Positions 1-10,197 of a stretch of DNA of 42,915 nucleotides are shown here, piece after piece (the stretch's first letter is position 1; each line of letters opens with the position of its first letter). The stretch covers positions 1 to 42,915 of the forward strand of contig JAHQRK010000070.1 in the NCBI GenBank assembly GCA_019828595.1. Reading direction: 5' to 3'. The notes below the pieces were generated by a model that did not search any database, was not told the DNA's origin, and saw nothing but the letters and a program-made list of their open reading frames with translations. The stretch is from Aphanomyces cochlioides. Lineage: Eukaryota > Oomycota > Saprolegniomycetes > Saprolegniales > Verrucalvaceae. A program made the position numbers and the translations under genes.

Positions 1-90
1 GAGCAAGAAGATCGCGAGCGCAGAGTTGGCAATCGAAGGATCTATGCTGCACAACAAAACAGGGAAACTATGGAGGCCAATTCGAAGTAA
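1..90 (+). CDS. Helitron N-terminal ORF, 3' end (partial)
   Basis: This is the last 29 residues and stop of the short Helitron-encoded protein described at 1440-2042, in frame from base 1. It is identical in sequence to the tails of the other units, ending ...EANSK. The start lies outside the window. Confidence 0.6.
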   Translation, partial: EQEDRERRVGNRRIYAAQQNRETMEANSK

Positions 91-425
91 AATAAGAAAG
101 ACGTGAATAAGGAGTGCGAAGTAAATGCCGTCTCCTTAGTTTCAAAATAATATGATCTCTGATTGGATAATTTATTTTTCTTTCTGTACGAGTCGACGGT
201 TTTGTGGTCAGGACATGATTTATCTCCTGACGAAAAATAATATTCGTCAGTCAACAGTAGCCAATCAGAATGCTCGGCGTTAACTTATTTTTTTACTTCG
301 AACTGGGCCTGAATCAAATTCAAAATTCATAGTATGGCTTCAAACGTTTCATGTGTGTGATAAAATCTTTGTTATTTCCAAAGCAAAACGCTCCACCCAG
401 GGGCGTAGCCCTGGCCTCACCCTAG
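1..425 (+). mobile_element. Helitron unit 0, 3' end only
   Basis: The window opens inside the reading frame of a unit. What remains is the last 30 codons (1-90), about 300 bp of 3' non-coding sequence, and the 3' terminus: a hairpin (397-402 paired with 409-414) followed seven bases later by CTAG at 422-425. The array therefore continues leftward outside the window. Confidence 0.85.
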
Positions 426-440
426 TCTATTACTTAAGGC
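397..440 (+). other. Helitron 3'-to-5' end junction (representative)
   Basis: The hairpin stem CCAGGG (397-402) pairs with CCCTGG (409-414). CTAG follows at 422-425, and the next unit starts at once with TCTATTACTTAAGG at 426. The same arrangement recurs at 2377/2378, 4330/4331, 6284/6285, 8245/8246 and 10197/10198. Hairpin plus CTRR and a TC start are the textbook Helitron termini. Confidence 0.85.
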
Positions 441-484
441 TCTAACGCAACACGTAAGTACGAGACTAAGTACGAGAGTAATTT

Positions 485-610
485 TTACATACAAACGTCA
501 AGTCAACAAATGAGCAATTTTATATACTTTATCCAAGTACAAAATGAGCAATTTTACATACAAACGCCAAGTCAAAAAAAGAGTAATTTTTACATACAAA
601 CGCCAAGTCA
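485..610 (+). repeat. Helitron 5' subterminal iteron-like repeats (unit 1 shown)
   Basis: Three direct copies of a ~21-bp motif, TTACATACAAACGYCAAGTCA, lie at about 485-505, 554-574 and 590-610, separated by A/T-rich spacers that carry GAGCAATTTT or GAGTAATTTT. The set recurs in every unit and, inverted, at 13350-13543 and 13910-13985. Repeated subterminal motifs in a rolling-circle element could be replicase-binding sites. That role is inference. Confidence 0.6.
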
Positions 611-1439
611 AAAAAGAGTAATTTGAGACAAGTTTGTTCATGCACCCATGATGCTGGACGTGGCAGTTGTCGATAATATTAATAATCATTCCACATACAA
701 AATGAAAATATTGTCCTACTATTTAAAATCATACCTGCCAAAGACGATTGAATGGCAGTTGGGTTTTTCTGGGACGATGCAAGGTGAGATGCATGTCTTA
801 GGATAGCTTCACTCGGGCAGAAAAGGCCGCTGAATAAGCGGTCAACACACTGTGCAGTAGGGTGACGAGCCCTTTCTGCCACTTTAAGCCATACCCTGGC
901 CAGAGGCTTGGACTCCGAAAGGCGAATTCCGACGCGATATGCGAATGTTACGAAGTAGGGCCTTTTTGGCTCGAAATACCGGACATTTTCATAGAGCAGC
1001 CAGGGACAGCTAAAACGTGTGTTTTTACTGTATTTTCATATTGACTTTGGACGAGTAAATCCTCTCCCCATAGTTCAACTTTTTACAGTAAGGGGACAAT
1101 GTGTAACATTGGTTACCACTATTGCAACTGATGGTGCTACTTTTTTTACGGAGTACCACTGTTGATAGTGGGCCTACGGCGAGTAGATTGAAACACTTCA
1201 GGGGTGTTTCATGATACTTAGCAGGTGTATTACCCAGTATCAAAGTTTCAACTCATTGGATGTACGAGTTCAATACGCGATATTAAACAATGTGATGTTT
1301 AATAAATACCGCGAATTCTGTACGATTTATGAAAGAAATGAGTAGTATTTTCTGGCAAACCACATTATGTTAAGCTTAAGTGGCGGGACACATATCCACA
1401 GTATTTTTACGATCCAATCACATTATCATTTTTGTGTTG

Positions 1440-2042
1440 ATGTTTTTGTATGAACATTTGTCTGACGCAGTTTTCTACGTAGAAAATAACAACTACTCGG
1501 CCTCTAAGAAAGGCAAAGGCAATTGCAGTCATGACAATGACAATCAAGGCCATGCGATCGATAACTCCGAACCTGGAAAGCAAGCAGAGCGGAATGAAGT
1601 GCATACTACTGAACAAGAGTCTGCATCAACTGGAGCTAATGGCTGGGCTGTGGATGACGATGCCTTGAATCAGGGCAATATTAACGACGAGGCGGCTATG
1701 AGAAAGGCCAACAAGGCGGAGTACAACAAACGTGCTCGCGAAAAGAAGCGGCAAGCTCTCCTAAAGGCGGAGTACAACAATCGTGGTCGCGAAAAGAAAC
1801 GGCATGCTATCGTGCATGAAGTCGACGAAGAGGTGGCGATGGAAAACTCCAAAAAGGCGCAGTACAACAATCGTGCTCGCGAAAAGAAACGGCAAGCTCT
1901 CCCGGAAGAGGTCGACAAATCCAAAAAGGCGGAGTACAACAATTGTGCTCAGGAGCAAGAAGATCGCGAGCGCAGAGTTGGCAATCGAAGGATCTATGCT
2001 GCACAACAAAACAGGGAAACTATGGAGGCCAATTCGAAGTAA
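1440..2042 (+). CDS. Helitron-encoded N-terminal protein, short form (unit 1)
   Basis: The frame is open from 1380, but the first ATG is at 1440, giving about 200 aa. After a short N-terminus and an acidic/Asn-rich stretch come four copies of a basic ~17-residue motif (KAEYNNRAREKKR type). The protein then jumps to EQEDRERRVGNRRIYAA and ends after NRETMEANSK. The longer relative at 11213 has six copies of the motif and continues into the Helitron Rep N-terminal region, so this is an internally deleted derivative. Whether a protein is made is unknown. A DNA-binding role for the basic repeats is only a guess. Confidence 0.55.
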   Translation: MFLYEHLSDAVFYVENNNYSASKKGKGNCSHDNDNQGHAIDNSEPGKQAERNEVHTTEQESASTGANGWAVDDDALNQGNINDEAAMRKANKAEYNKRAREKKRQALLKAEYNNRGREKKRHAIVHEVDEEVAMENSKKAQYNNRAREKKRQALPEEVDKSKKAEYNNCAQEQEDRERRVGNRRIYAAQQNRETMEANSK

Positions 2043-2377
2043 AATAAGAAAGACGTGAATAAGGAGTGCGAAGTAAATGCCGTCTCCTTAGTTTCAAAAT
2101 AATATGATCTCTGATTGGATAATTTATTTTTCTTTCTGTACGAGTCGACGGTTTTGTGGTCAGGACATGATTTATCTCCTGACGAAAAATAATATTCGTC
2201 AGTCAACAGTAGCCAATCAGAATGCTCGGCGTTAACTTATTTTTTTACTTCGAACTGGGCCTGAATCAAATTCAAAATTCATAGTATGGCTTCAAACGTT
2301 TCATGTGTGTGATAAAATCTTTGTTATTTCCAAAGCAAAACGCTCCACCCAGGGGCGTAGCCCTGGCCTCACCCTAG

Positions 2378-4330
2378 TCTATTACTTAAGGCTCTAACGC
2401 AACACGTAAGTACGAGACTAAGTACGAGAGTAATTTTTACATACAAACGTCAAGTCAACAAATGAGCAATTTTATATACTTTATCCAAGTACAAAATGAG
2501 CAATTTTACATACAAACGCCAAGTCAAAAAAAGAGTAATTTTTACATACAAACGCCAAGTCAAAAAAAGAGTAATTTGAGACAAGTTCGTTCATGCACCC
2601 ATGATGCTGGACGTGGCAGTTGTCGATAATATTAATAATCATTCCACATACAAAATGAAAATATTGTCCTACTATTTAAAATCATACCTGCCAAAGACGA
2701 TTGAATGGCAGTTGGGTTTTTCTGGGACGATGCAAGGTGAGATGCATGTCTTAGGATAGCTTCACTCGGGCAGAAAAGGCCGCTGAATAAGCGGTCAACA
2801 CACTGTGCAGTAGGGTGACGAGCCCTTTCTGCCACTTTAAGCCATACCCTGGCCAGAGGCTTGGACTCCGAAAGGCGAATTCCGACGCGATATGCGAATG
2901 TTACGAAGTAGGGCCTTTTTGGCTCGAAATACCGGACATTTTCATAGAGCAGCCAGGGACAGCTAAAACGTGTGTTTTTACTGTATTTTCATATTGACTT
3001 TGGACGAGTAAATCCTCTCCCCATAGTTCAACTTTTTACAGTAAGGGGACAATGTGTAACATTGGTTACCACTATTGCAACTGATGGTGCTACTTTTTTT
3101 ACGGAGTACCACTGTTGATAGTGGGCCTACGGCGAGTAGATTGAAACACTTCAGGGGTGTTTCATGATACTTAGCAGGTGTATTACCCAGTATCAAAGTT
3201 TCAACTCATTGGATGTACGAGTTCAATACGCGATATTAAACAATGTGATGTTTAATAAATACCGCGAATTCTGTACGATTTATGAAAGAAATGAGTAGTA
3301 TTTTCTGGCAAACCACATTATGTTAAGCTTAAGTGGCGGGACACATATCCACAGTATTTTTACGATCCAATCACATTATCATTTTTGTGTTGATGTTTTT
3401 GTATGAACATTTGTCTGACGCAGTTTTCTACGTAGAAAATAACAACTACTCGGCCTCTAAGAAAGGCAAAGGCAATTGCAGTCATGACAATGACAATCAA
3501 GGCCATGCGATCGATAACTCCGAACCTGGAAAGCAAGCAGAGCGGAATGAAGTGCATACTACCGAACAAGAGTCTGCATCAACTGGAGCTAATGGCTGGG
3601 CTGTGGATGACGATGCCTTGAATCAGGGCAATATTAACGACGAGGCGGCTATGAGAAAGGCCAACAAGGCGGAGTACAACAAACGTGCTCGCGAAAAGAA
3701 GCGGCAAGCTCTCCTAAAGGCGGAGTACAACAATCGTGGTCGCGAAAAGAAACGGCATGCTATCGTGCATGAAGTCGACGAAGAGGTGGCGATGGAAAAC
3801 TCCAAAAAGGCGCAGTACAACAATCGTGCTCGCGAAAAGAAACGGCAAGCTCTCCCGGAAGAGGTCGACAAATCCAAAAAGGCGGAGTACAACAATTGTG
3901 CTCAGGAGCAAGAAGATCGCGAGCGCAGAGTTGGCAATCGAAGGATCTATGCTGCACAACAAAACAGGGAAACTATGGAGGCCAATTCGAAGTAAAATAA
4001 GAAAGACGTGAATAAGGAGTGCGAAGTAAATGCCGTCTCCTTAGTTTCAAAATAATATGATCTCTGATTGGATAATTTATTTTTCTTTCTGTACGAGTCG
4101 ACGGTTTTGTGGTCAGGACATGATTTATCTCCTGACGAAAAATAATATTCGTCAGTCAACAGTAGCCAATCAGAATGCTCGGCGTTAACTTATTTTTTTA
4201 CTTCGAACTGGGCCTGAATCAAATTCAAAATTCATAGTATGGCTTCAAACGTTTCATGTGTGTGATAAAATCTTTGTTATTTCCAAAGCAAAACGCTCCA
4301 CCCAGGGGCGTAGCCCTGGCCTCACCCTAG
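2378..4330 (+). mobile_element. Non-autonomous Helitron unit 2
   Basis: Complete 1953-bp unit with the same layout as unit 1. It differs mainly at a silent T-to-C change (ACTGAA to ACCGAA near 3562) and in one A-run length. Its 3' CTAG (4327-4330) abuts the next TC. Confidence 0.85.
3393..3995 (+). CDS. Helitron-encoded N-terminal protein, short form (unit 2)
   Basis: The predicted protein is identical to that of unit 1 (four basic repeats, same deletion junction and C-terminus). It starts at the ATG equivalent to 1440. Confidence 0.55.
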   Translation: MFLYEHLSDAVFYVENNNYSASKKGKGNCSHDNDNQGHAIDNSEPGKQAERNEVHTTEQESASTGANGWAVDDDALNQGNINDEAAMRKANKAEYNKRAREKKRQALLKAEYNNRGREKKRHAIVHEVDEEVAMENSKKAQYNNRAREKKRQALPEEVDKSKKAEYNNCAQEQEDRERRVGNRRIYAAQQNRETMEANSK

Positions 4331-6284
4331 TCTATTACTTAAGGCTCTAACGCAACACGTAAGTACGAGACTAAGTACGAGAGTAATTTTTACATACAAA
4401 CGTCAAGTCAACAAATGAGCAATTTTATATACTTTATCCAAGTACAAAATGAGCAATTTTACATACAAACGCCAAGTCAAAAAAAGAGTAATTTTTACAT
4501 ACAAACGCCAAGTCAAAAAAAGAGTAATTTGAGACAAGTTCGTTCATGCACCCATGATGCTGGACGTGGCAGTTGTCGATAATATTAATAATCATTCCAC
4601 ATACAAAATGAAAATATTGTCCTACTATTTAAAATCATACCTGCCAAAGACGATTGAATGGCAGTTGGGTTTTTCTGGGACGATGCAAGGTGAGATGCAT
4701 GTCTTAGGATAGCTTCACTCGGGCAGAAAAGGCCGCTGAATAAGCGGTCAACACACTGTGCAGTAGGGTGACGAGCCCTTTCTGCCACTTTAAGCCATAC
4801 CCTGGCCAGAGGCTTGGACTCCGAAAGGCGAATTCCGACGCGATATGCGAATGTTACGAAGTAGGGCCTTTTTGGCTCGAAATACCGGACATTTTCATAG
4901 AGCAGCCAGGGACAGCTAAAACGTGTGTTTTTACTGTATTTTCATATTGACTTTGGACGAGTAAATCCTCTCCCCATAGTTCAACTTTTTACAGTAAGGG
5001 GACAATGTGTAACATTGGTTACCACTATTGCAACTGATGGTGCTACTTTTTTTACGGAGTACCACTGTTGATAGTGGGCCTACGGCGAGTAGATTGAAAC
5101 ACTTCAGGGGTGTTTCATGATACTTAGCAGGTGTATTACCCAGTATCAAAGTTTCAACTCATTGGATGTACGAGTTCAATACGCGATATTAAACAATGTG
5201 ATGTTTAATAAATACCGCGAATTCTGTACGATTTATGAAAGAAATGAGTAGTATTTTCTGGCAAACCACATTATGTTAAGCTTAAGTGGCGGGACACATA
5301 TCCACAGTATTTTTACGATCCAATCACATTATCATTTTTGTGTTGATGTTTTTGTATGAACATTTGTCTGACGCAGTTTTCTACGTAGAAAATAACAACT
5401 ACTCGGCCTCTAAGAAAGGCAAAGGCAATTGCAGTCATGACAATGACAATCAAGGCCATGCGATCGATAACTCCGAACCTGGAAAGCAAGCAGAGCGGAA
5501 TGAAGTGCATACTACTGAACAAGAGTCTGCATCAACTGGAGCTAATGGCTGGGCTGTGGATGACGATGCCTTGAATCAGGGCAATATTAACGACGAGGCG
5601 GCTATGAGAAAGGCCAACAAGGCGGAGTACAACAAACGTGCTCGCGAAAAGAAGCGGCAAGCTCTCCTAAAGGCGGAGTACAACAATCGTGGTCGCGAAA
5701 AGAAACGGCATGCTATCGTGCATGAAGTCGACGAAGAGGTGGCGATGGAAAACTCCAAAAAGGCGCAGTACAACAATCGTGCTCGCGAAAAAGAAACGGC
5801 AAGCTCTCCTGGAAGAGGTCGACAAATCCAAAAAGGCGGAGTACAACAATTGTGCTCAGGAGCAAGAAGATCGCGAGCGCAGAGTTGGCAATCGAAGGAT
5901 CTATGCTGCACAACAAAACAGGGAAACTATGGAGGCCAATTCGAAGTAAAATAAGAAAGACGTGAATAAGGAGTGCGAAGTAAATGCCGTCTCCTTAGTT
6001 TCAAAATAATATGATCTCTGATTGGATAATTTATTTTTCTTTCTGTACGAGTCGACGGTTTTGTGGTCAGGACATGATTTATCTCCTGACGAAAAATAAT
6101 ATTCGTCAGTCAACAGTAGCCAATCAGAATGCTCGGCGTTAACTTATTTTTTTACTTCGAACTGGGCCTGAATCAAATTCAAAATTCATAGTATGGCTTC
6201 AAACATTTCATGTGTGTGATAAAATCTTTGTTATTTCCAAAGCAAAACGCTCCACCCAGGGGCGTAGCCCTGGCCTCACCCTAG
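4331..6284 (+). mobile_element. Non-autonomous Helitron unit 3
   Basis: Complete 1954-bp unit. It has one extra A in the reading frame near 5787-5792, which shifts the frame, and one substitution (AAACATTTCATG instead of AAACGTTTCATG) near 6205. Confidence 0.85.
5346..5954 (+). pseudogene. Helitron short-form ORF, frameshifted (unit 3)
   Basis: Same as the unit 1 protein up to the fourth basic repeat. There GCGAAAAGAAACGG has become GCGAAAAAGAAACGG (one extra A), and the last ~55 residues are read in another frame, ending ...GGQFEVK. The original frame remains open on the other side of the insertion. The change lies in an A-run and could be a sequencing error. Confidence 0.5.
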
Positions 6285-8245
6285 TCTATTACTTAAGGCT
6301 CTAACGCAACACGTAAGTACGAGACTAAGTACGAGAGTAATTTTTACATACAAACGTCAAGTCAACAAATGAGCAATTTTATATACTTTATCCAAGTACA
6401 AAATGAGCAATTTTACATACAAACGCCAAGTCAAAAAAAGAGTAATTTTTACATACAAACGCCAAGTCAAAAAAAAAAAAAGAGTAATTTGAGACAAGTT
6501 CGTTCATGCACCCATGATGCTGGACGTGGCAGTTGTCGATAATATTAATAATCATTCCACATACAAAATGAAAATATTGTCCTACTATTTAAAATCATAC
6601 CTGCCAAAGACGATTGAATGGCAGTTGGGTTTTTCTGGGACGATGCAAGGTGAGATGCATGTCTTAGGATAGCTTCACTCGGGCAGAAAAGGCCGCTGAA
6701 TAAGCGGTCAACACACTGTGCAGTAGGGTGACGAGCCCTTTCTGCCACTTTAAGCCATACCCTGGCCAGAGGCTTGGACTCCGAAAGGCGAATTCCGACG
6801 CGATATGCGAATGTTACGAAGTAGGGCCTTTTTGGCTCGAAATACCGGACATTTTCATAGAGCAGCCAGGGACAGCTAAAACGTGTGTTTTTACTGTATT
6901 TTCATATTGACTTTGGACGAGTAAATCCTCTCCCCCATAGTTCAACTTTTTACAGTAAGGGGACAATGTGTAACGTTGGTTACCACTATTGCAACTGATG
7001 GTGCTACTTTTTTTACGGAGTACCACTGTTGATAGTGGGCCTACGGCGAGTAGATTGAAACACTTCAGGGGTGTTTCATGATACTTAGCAGGTGTATTAC
7101 CCAGTATCAAAGTTTCAACTCATTGGATGTACGAGTTCAATACGCGATATTAAACAATGTGATGTTTAATAAATACCGCGAATTCTGTACGATTTATGAA
7201 AGAAATGAGTAGTATTTTCTAGCAAACCACATTATGTTAAGCTTAAGTGGCGGGACACATATCCACAGTATTTTTACGATCCAATCACATTATCATTTTT
7301 GTGTTGATGTTTTTGTATGAACATTTGTCTGACGCAGTTTTCTACGTAGAAAATAACAACTACTCGGCCTCTAAGAAAGGCAAAGGCAATTGCAGTCATG
7401 ACAATGACAATCAAGGCCATGCGATCGATAACTCCGAACCTGGAAAGCAAGCAGAGCGGAATGAAGTGCATACTACCGAACAAGAGTCTGCATCAACTGG
7501 AGCTAATGGCTGGGCTGTGGATGACGATGCCTTGAATCAGGGCAATATTAACGACGAGGCGGCTATGAGAAAGGCCAACAAGGCGGAGTACAACAAACGT
7601 GCTCGCGAAAAGAAGCGGCAAGCTCTCCTAAAGGCGGAGTACAACAATCGTGGTCGCGAAAAGAAACGGCATGCTATCGTGCATGAAGTCGACGAAGAGG
7701 TGGCGATGGAAAACTCCAAAAAGGCGCAGTACAACAATCGTGCTCGCGAAAAGAAACGGCAAGCTTCTCCCGGAAGAGGTCGACAAATCCAAAAAGGCGG
7801 AGTACAACAATTGTGCTCAGGAGCAAGAAGATCGCGAGCGCAGAGTTGGCAATCGAAGGATCTATGCTGCACAACAAAACAGGGAAACTATGGAGGCCAA
7901 TTCGAAGTAAAATAAGAAAGACGTGAATAAGGAGTGCGAAGTAAATGCCGTCTCCTTAGTTTCAAAATAATATGATCTCTGATTGGATAATTTATTTTTC
8001 TTTCTGTACGAGTCGACGGTTTTGTGGTCAGGACATGATTTATCTCCTGACGAAAAATAATATTCGTCAGTCAACAGTAGCCAATCAGAATGCTCGGCGT
8101 TAACTTATTTTTTTACTTCGAACTGGGCCTGAATCAAATTCAAAATTCATAGTATGGCTTCAAACGTTTCATGTGTGTGATAAAATCTTTGTTATTTCCA
8201 AAGCAAAACGCTCCACCCAGGGGCGTAGCCCTGGCCTCACCCTAG
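6285..8245 (+). mobile_element. Non-autonomous Helitron unit 4
   Basis: Complete 1961-bp unit, the longest of the short form. The extra length comes mostly from an expanded A-run in the third subterminal spacer (about 6470-6481) plus single-base insertions (an extra C near 6935 and an extra T near 7766). It carries GTAACGTTGG near 6972, shared only with unit 5. Confidence 0.85.
7307..7915 (+). pseudogene. Helitron short-form ORF, frameshifted (unit 4)
   Basis: Matches the unit 1 protein through the fourth basic repeat. An inserted T (AAGCTTCTCCC instead of AAGCTCTCCC, near 7766) then shifts translation into the same alternative frame and tail (...GGQFEVK) seen in unit 3. The inserted base is different, so the two frameshifts arose independently. 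Confidence 0.5.
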
Positions 8246-10197
8246 TCTATTACTTAAGGCTCTAACGCAACACGTAAGTACGAGACTAAGTACGAGAGTA
8301 ATTTTTACATACAAACGTCAAGTCAACAAATGAGCAATTTTATATACTTTATCCAAGTACAAAATGAGCAATTTTACATACAAACGCCAAGTAAAAAAAG
8401 AGTAATTTTTACATACAAACGCCAAGTCAAAAAAAGAGTAATTTGAGACAAGTTCGTTCATGCACCCATGATGCTGGACGTGGCAGTTGTCGATAATATT
8501 AATAATCATTCCACATACAAAATGAAAATATTGTCCTACTATTTAAAATCATACCTGCCAAAGACGATTGAATGGCAGTTGGGTTTTTCTGGGACGATGC
8601 AAAGTGAGATGCATGTCTTAGGATAGCTTCACTCGGGCAGAAAAGGCCGCTGAATAAGCGGTCAACACACTGTGCAGTAGGGTGACGAGCCCTTTCTGCC
8701 ACTTTAAGCCATACCCTGGCCAGAGGCTTGGACTCCGAAAGGCGAATTCCGACGCGATATGCGAATGTTACGAAGTAGGGCCTTTTTGGCTCGAAATACC
8801 GGACATTTTCATAGAGCAGCCAGGGACAGCTAAAACGTGTGTTTTTACTGTATTTTCATATTGACTTTGGACGAGTAAATCCTCTCCCCATAGTTCAACT
8901 TTTTACAGTAAGGGGACAATGTGTAACGTTGGTTACCACTATTGCAACTGATGGTGCTACTTTTTTTACGGAGTACCACTGTTGATAGTGGGCCTACGGC
9001 GAGTAGATTGAAACACTTCAGGGGTGTTTCATGATACTTAGCAGGTGTATTACCCAGTATCAAAGTTTCAACTCATTGGATGTACGAGTTCAATACGCGA
9101 TATTAAACAATGTGATGTTTAATAAATACCGCGAATTCTGTACGATTTATGAAAGAAATGAGTAGTATTTTCTGGCAAACCACATTATGTTAAGCTTAAG
9201 TGGCGGGACACATATCCACAGTATTTTTACGATCCAATCACATTATCATTTTTGTGTTGATGTTTTTGTATGAACATTTGTCTGACGCAGTTTTCTACGT
9301 AGAAAATAACAACTACTCGGCCTCTAAGAAAGGCAAAGGCAATTGCAGTCATGACAATGACAATCAAGGCCATGCGATCGATAACTCCGAACCTGGAAAG
9401 CAAGCAGAGCGGAATGAAGTGCATACTACCGAACAAGAGTCTGCATCAACTGGAGCTAATGGCTGGGCTGTGGATGACGATGCCTTGAATCAGGGCAATA
9501 TTAACGACGAGGCGGCTATGAGAAAGGCCAACAAGGCGGAGTACAACAAACGTGCTCGTGAAAAGAAACGGCAAGCTCTCCTAAAGGCGGAGTACAACAA
9601 TCGTGGTCGCGAAAAGAAACGGCATGCTATCGTGCATGAAGTCGACGAAGAGGTGGCGATGGAAAACTCCAAAAAGGCGCAGTACAACAATCGTGCTCGC
9701 GAAAAGAAACGGCAAGCTCTCCTGGAAGAGGTCGACAAATCCAAAAAGGCGGAGTACAACAATTGTGCTCAGGAGCAAGAAGATCGCGAGCGCAGAGTTG
9801 GCAATCGAAGGATCTATGCTGCACAACAAAACAGGGAAACTATGGAGGCCAATTCGAAGTAAAACAAGAAAGACGTGAATAAGGAGTGCGAAGTAAATGC
9901 CGTCTCCTTAGTTTCAAAATAATATGATCTCTGATTGGATAATTTATTTTTCTTTCTGTACGAGTCGACGGTTTTGTGGTCAGGACATGATTTATCTCCT
10001 GACGAAAAATAATATTCGTCAGTCAACAGTAGCCAATCAGAATGCTCGGCGTTAACTTATTTTTTTACTTCGAACTGGGCCTGAATCAAATTCAAAATTC
10101 ATAGTATGGCTTCAAACGTTTCATGTGTGTGATAAAATCTTTGTTATTTCCAAAGCAAAACGCTCCACCCAGGGGCGTAGCCCTGGCCTCACCCTAG
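8246..10197 (+). mobile_element. Non-autonomous Helitron unit 5
   Basis: Complete 1952-bp unit. It shares CAAGTAAAAAA in the subterminal repeats and CGTGAAAAGAAACGG in the ORF with the neighbouring unit 6, but not with units 1-4. Adjacent units are thus more alike than distant ones. Confidence 0.85.
9260..9862 (+). CDS. Helitron-encoded N-terminal protein, short form (unit 5)
   Basis: About 200 aa, open throughout, with the same repeats and C-terminus as unit 1. It has LLEEVDKSK where units 1 and 2 have LPEEVDKSK. Confidence 0.55.
   Translation: MFLYEHLSDAVFYVENNNYSASKKGKGNCSHDNDNQGHAIDNSEPGKQAERNEVHTTEQESASTGANGWAVDDDALNQGNINDEAAMRKANKAEYNKRAREKKRQALLKAEYNNRGREKKRHAIVHEVDEEVAMENSKKAQYNNRAREKKRQALLEEVDKSKKAEYNNCAQEQEDRERRVGNRRIYAAQQNRETMEANSK

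Larger units (their letters stand above)
426..2377 (+). mobile_element. Non-autonomous Helitron unit 1
   Basis: Complete 1952-bp unit from TC (426) to CTAG (2374-2377). Order: 5' terminus; three subterminal direct repeats (485-610); about 830 bp with no gene I recognise; one reading frame from 1440 to 2042; about 300 bp of 3' non-coding DNA; terminal hairpin. There is no Rep (HUH) or helicase domain, so mobility would need an enzyme in trans. It reads TTTGTTC where the other units read TTCGTTC near position 627. Confidence 0.85.

Noticed and set aside
679..1243. Frames of 60-98 codons repeated in every Helitron unit leader (both strands)
   Set aside because: They are short, overlap each other on opposite strands, show no family features, and recur only because the unit recurs.
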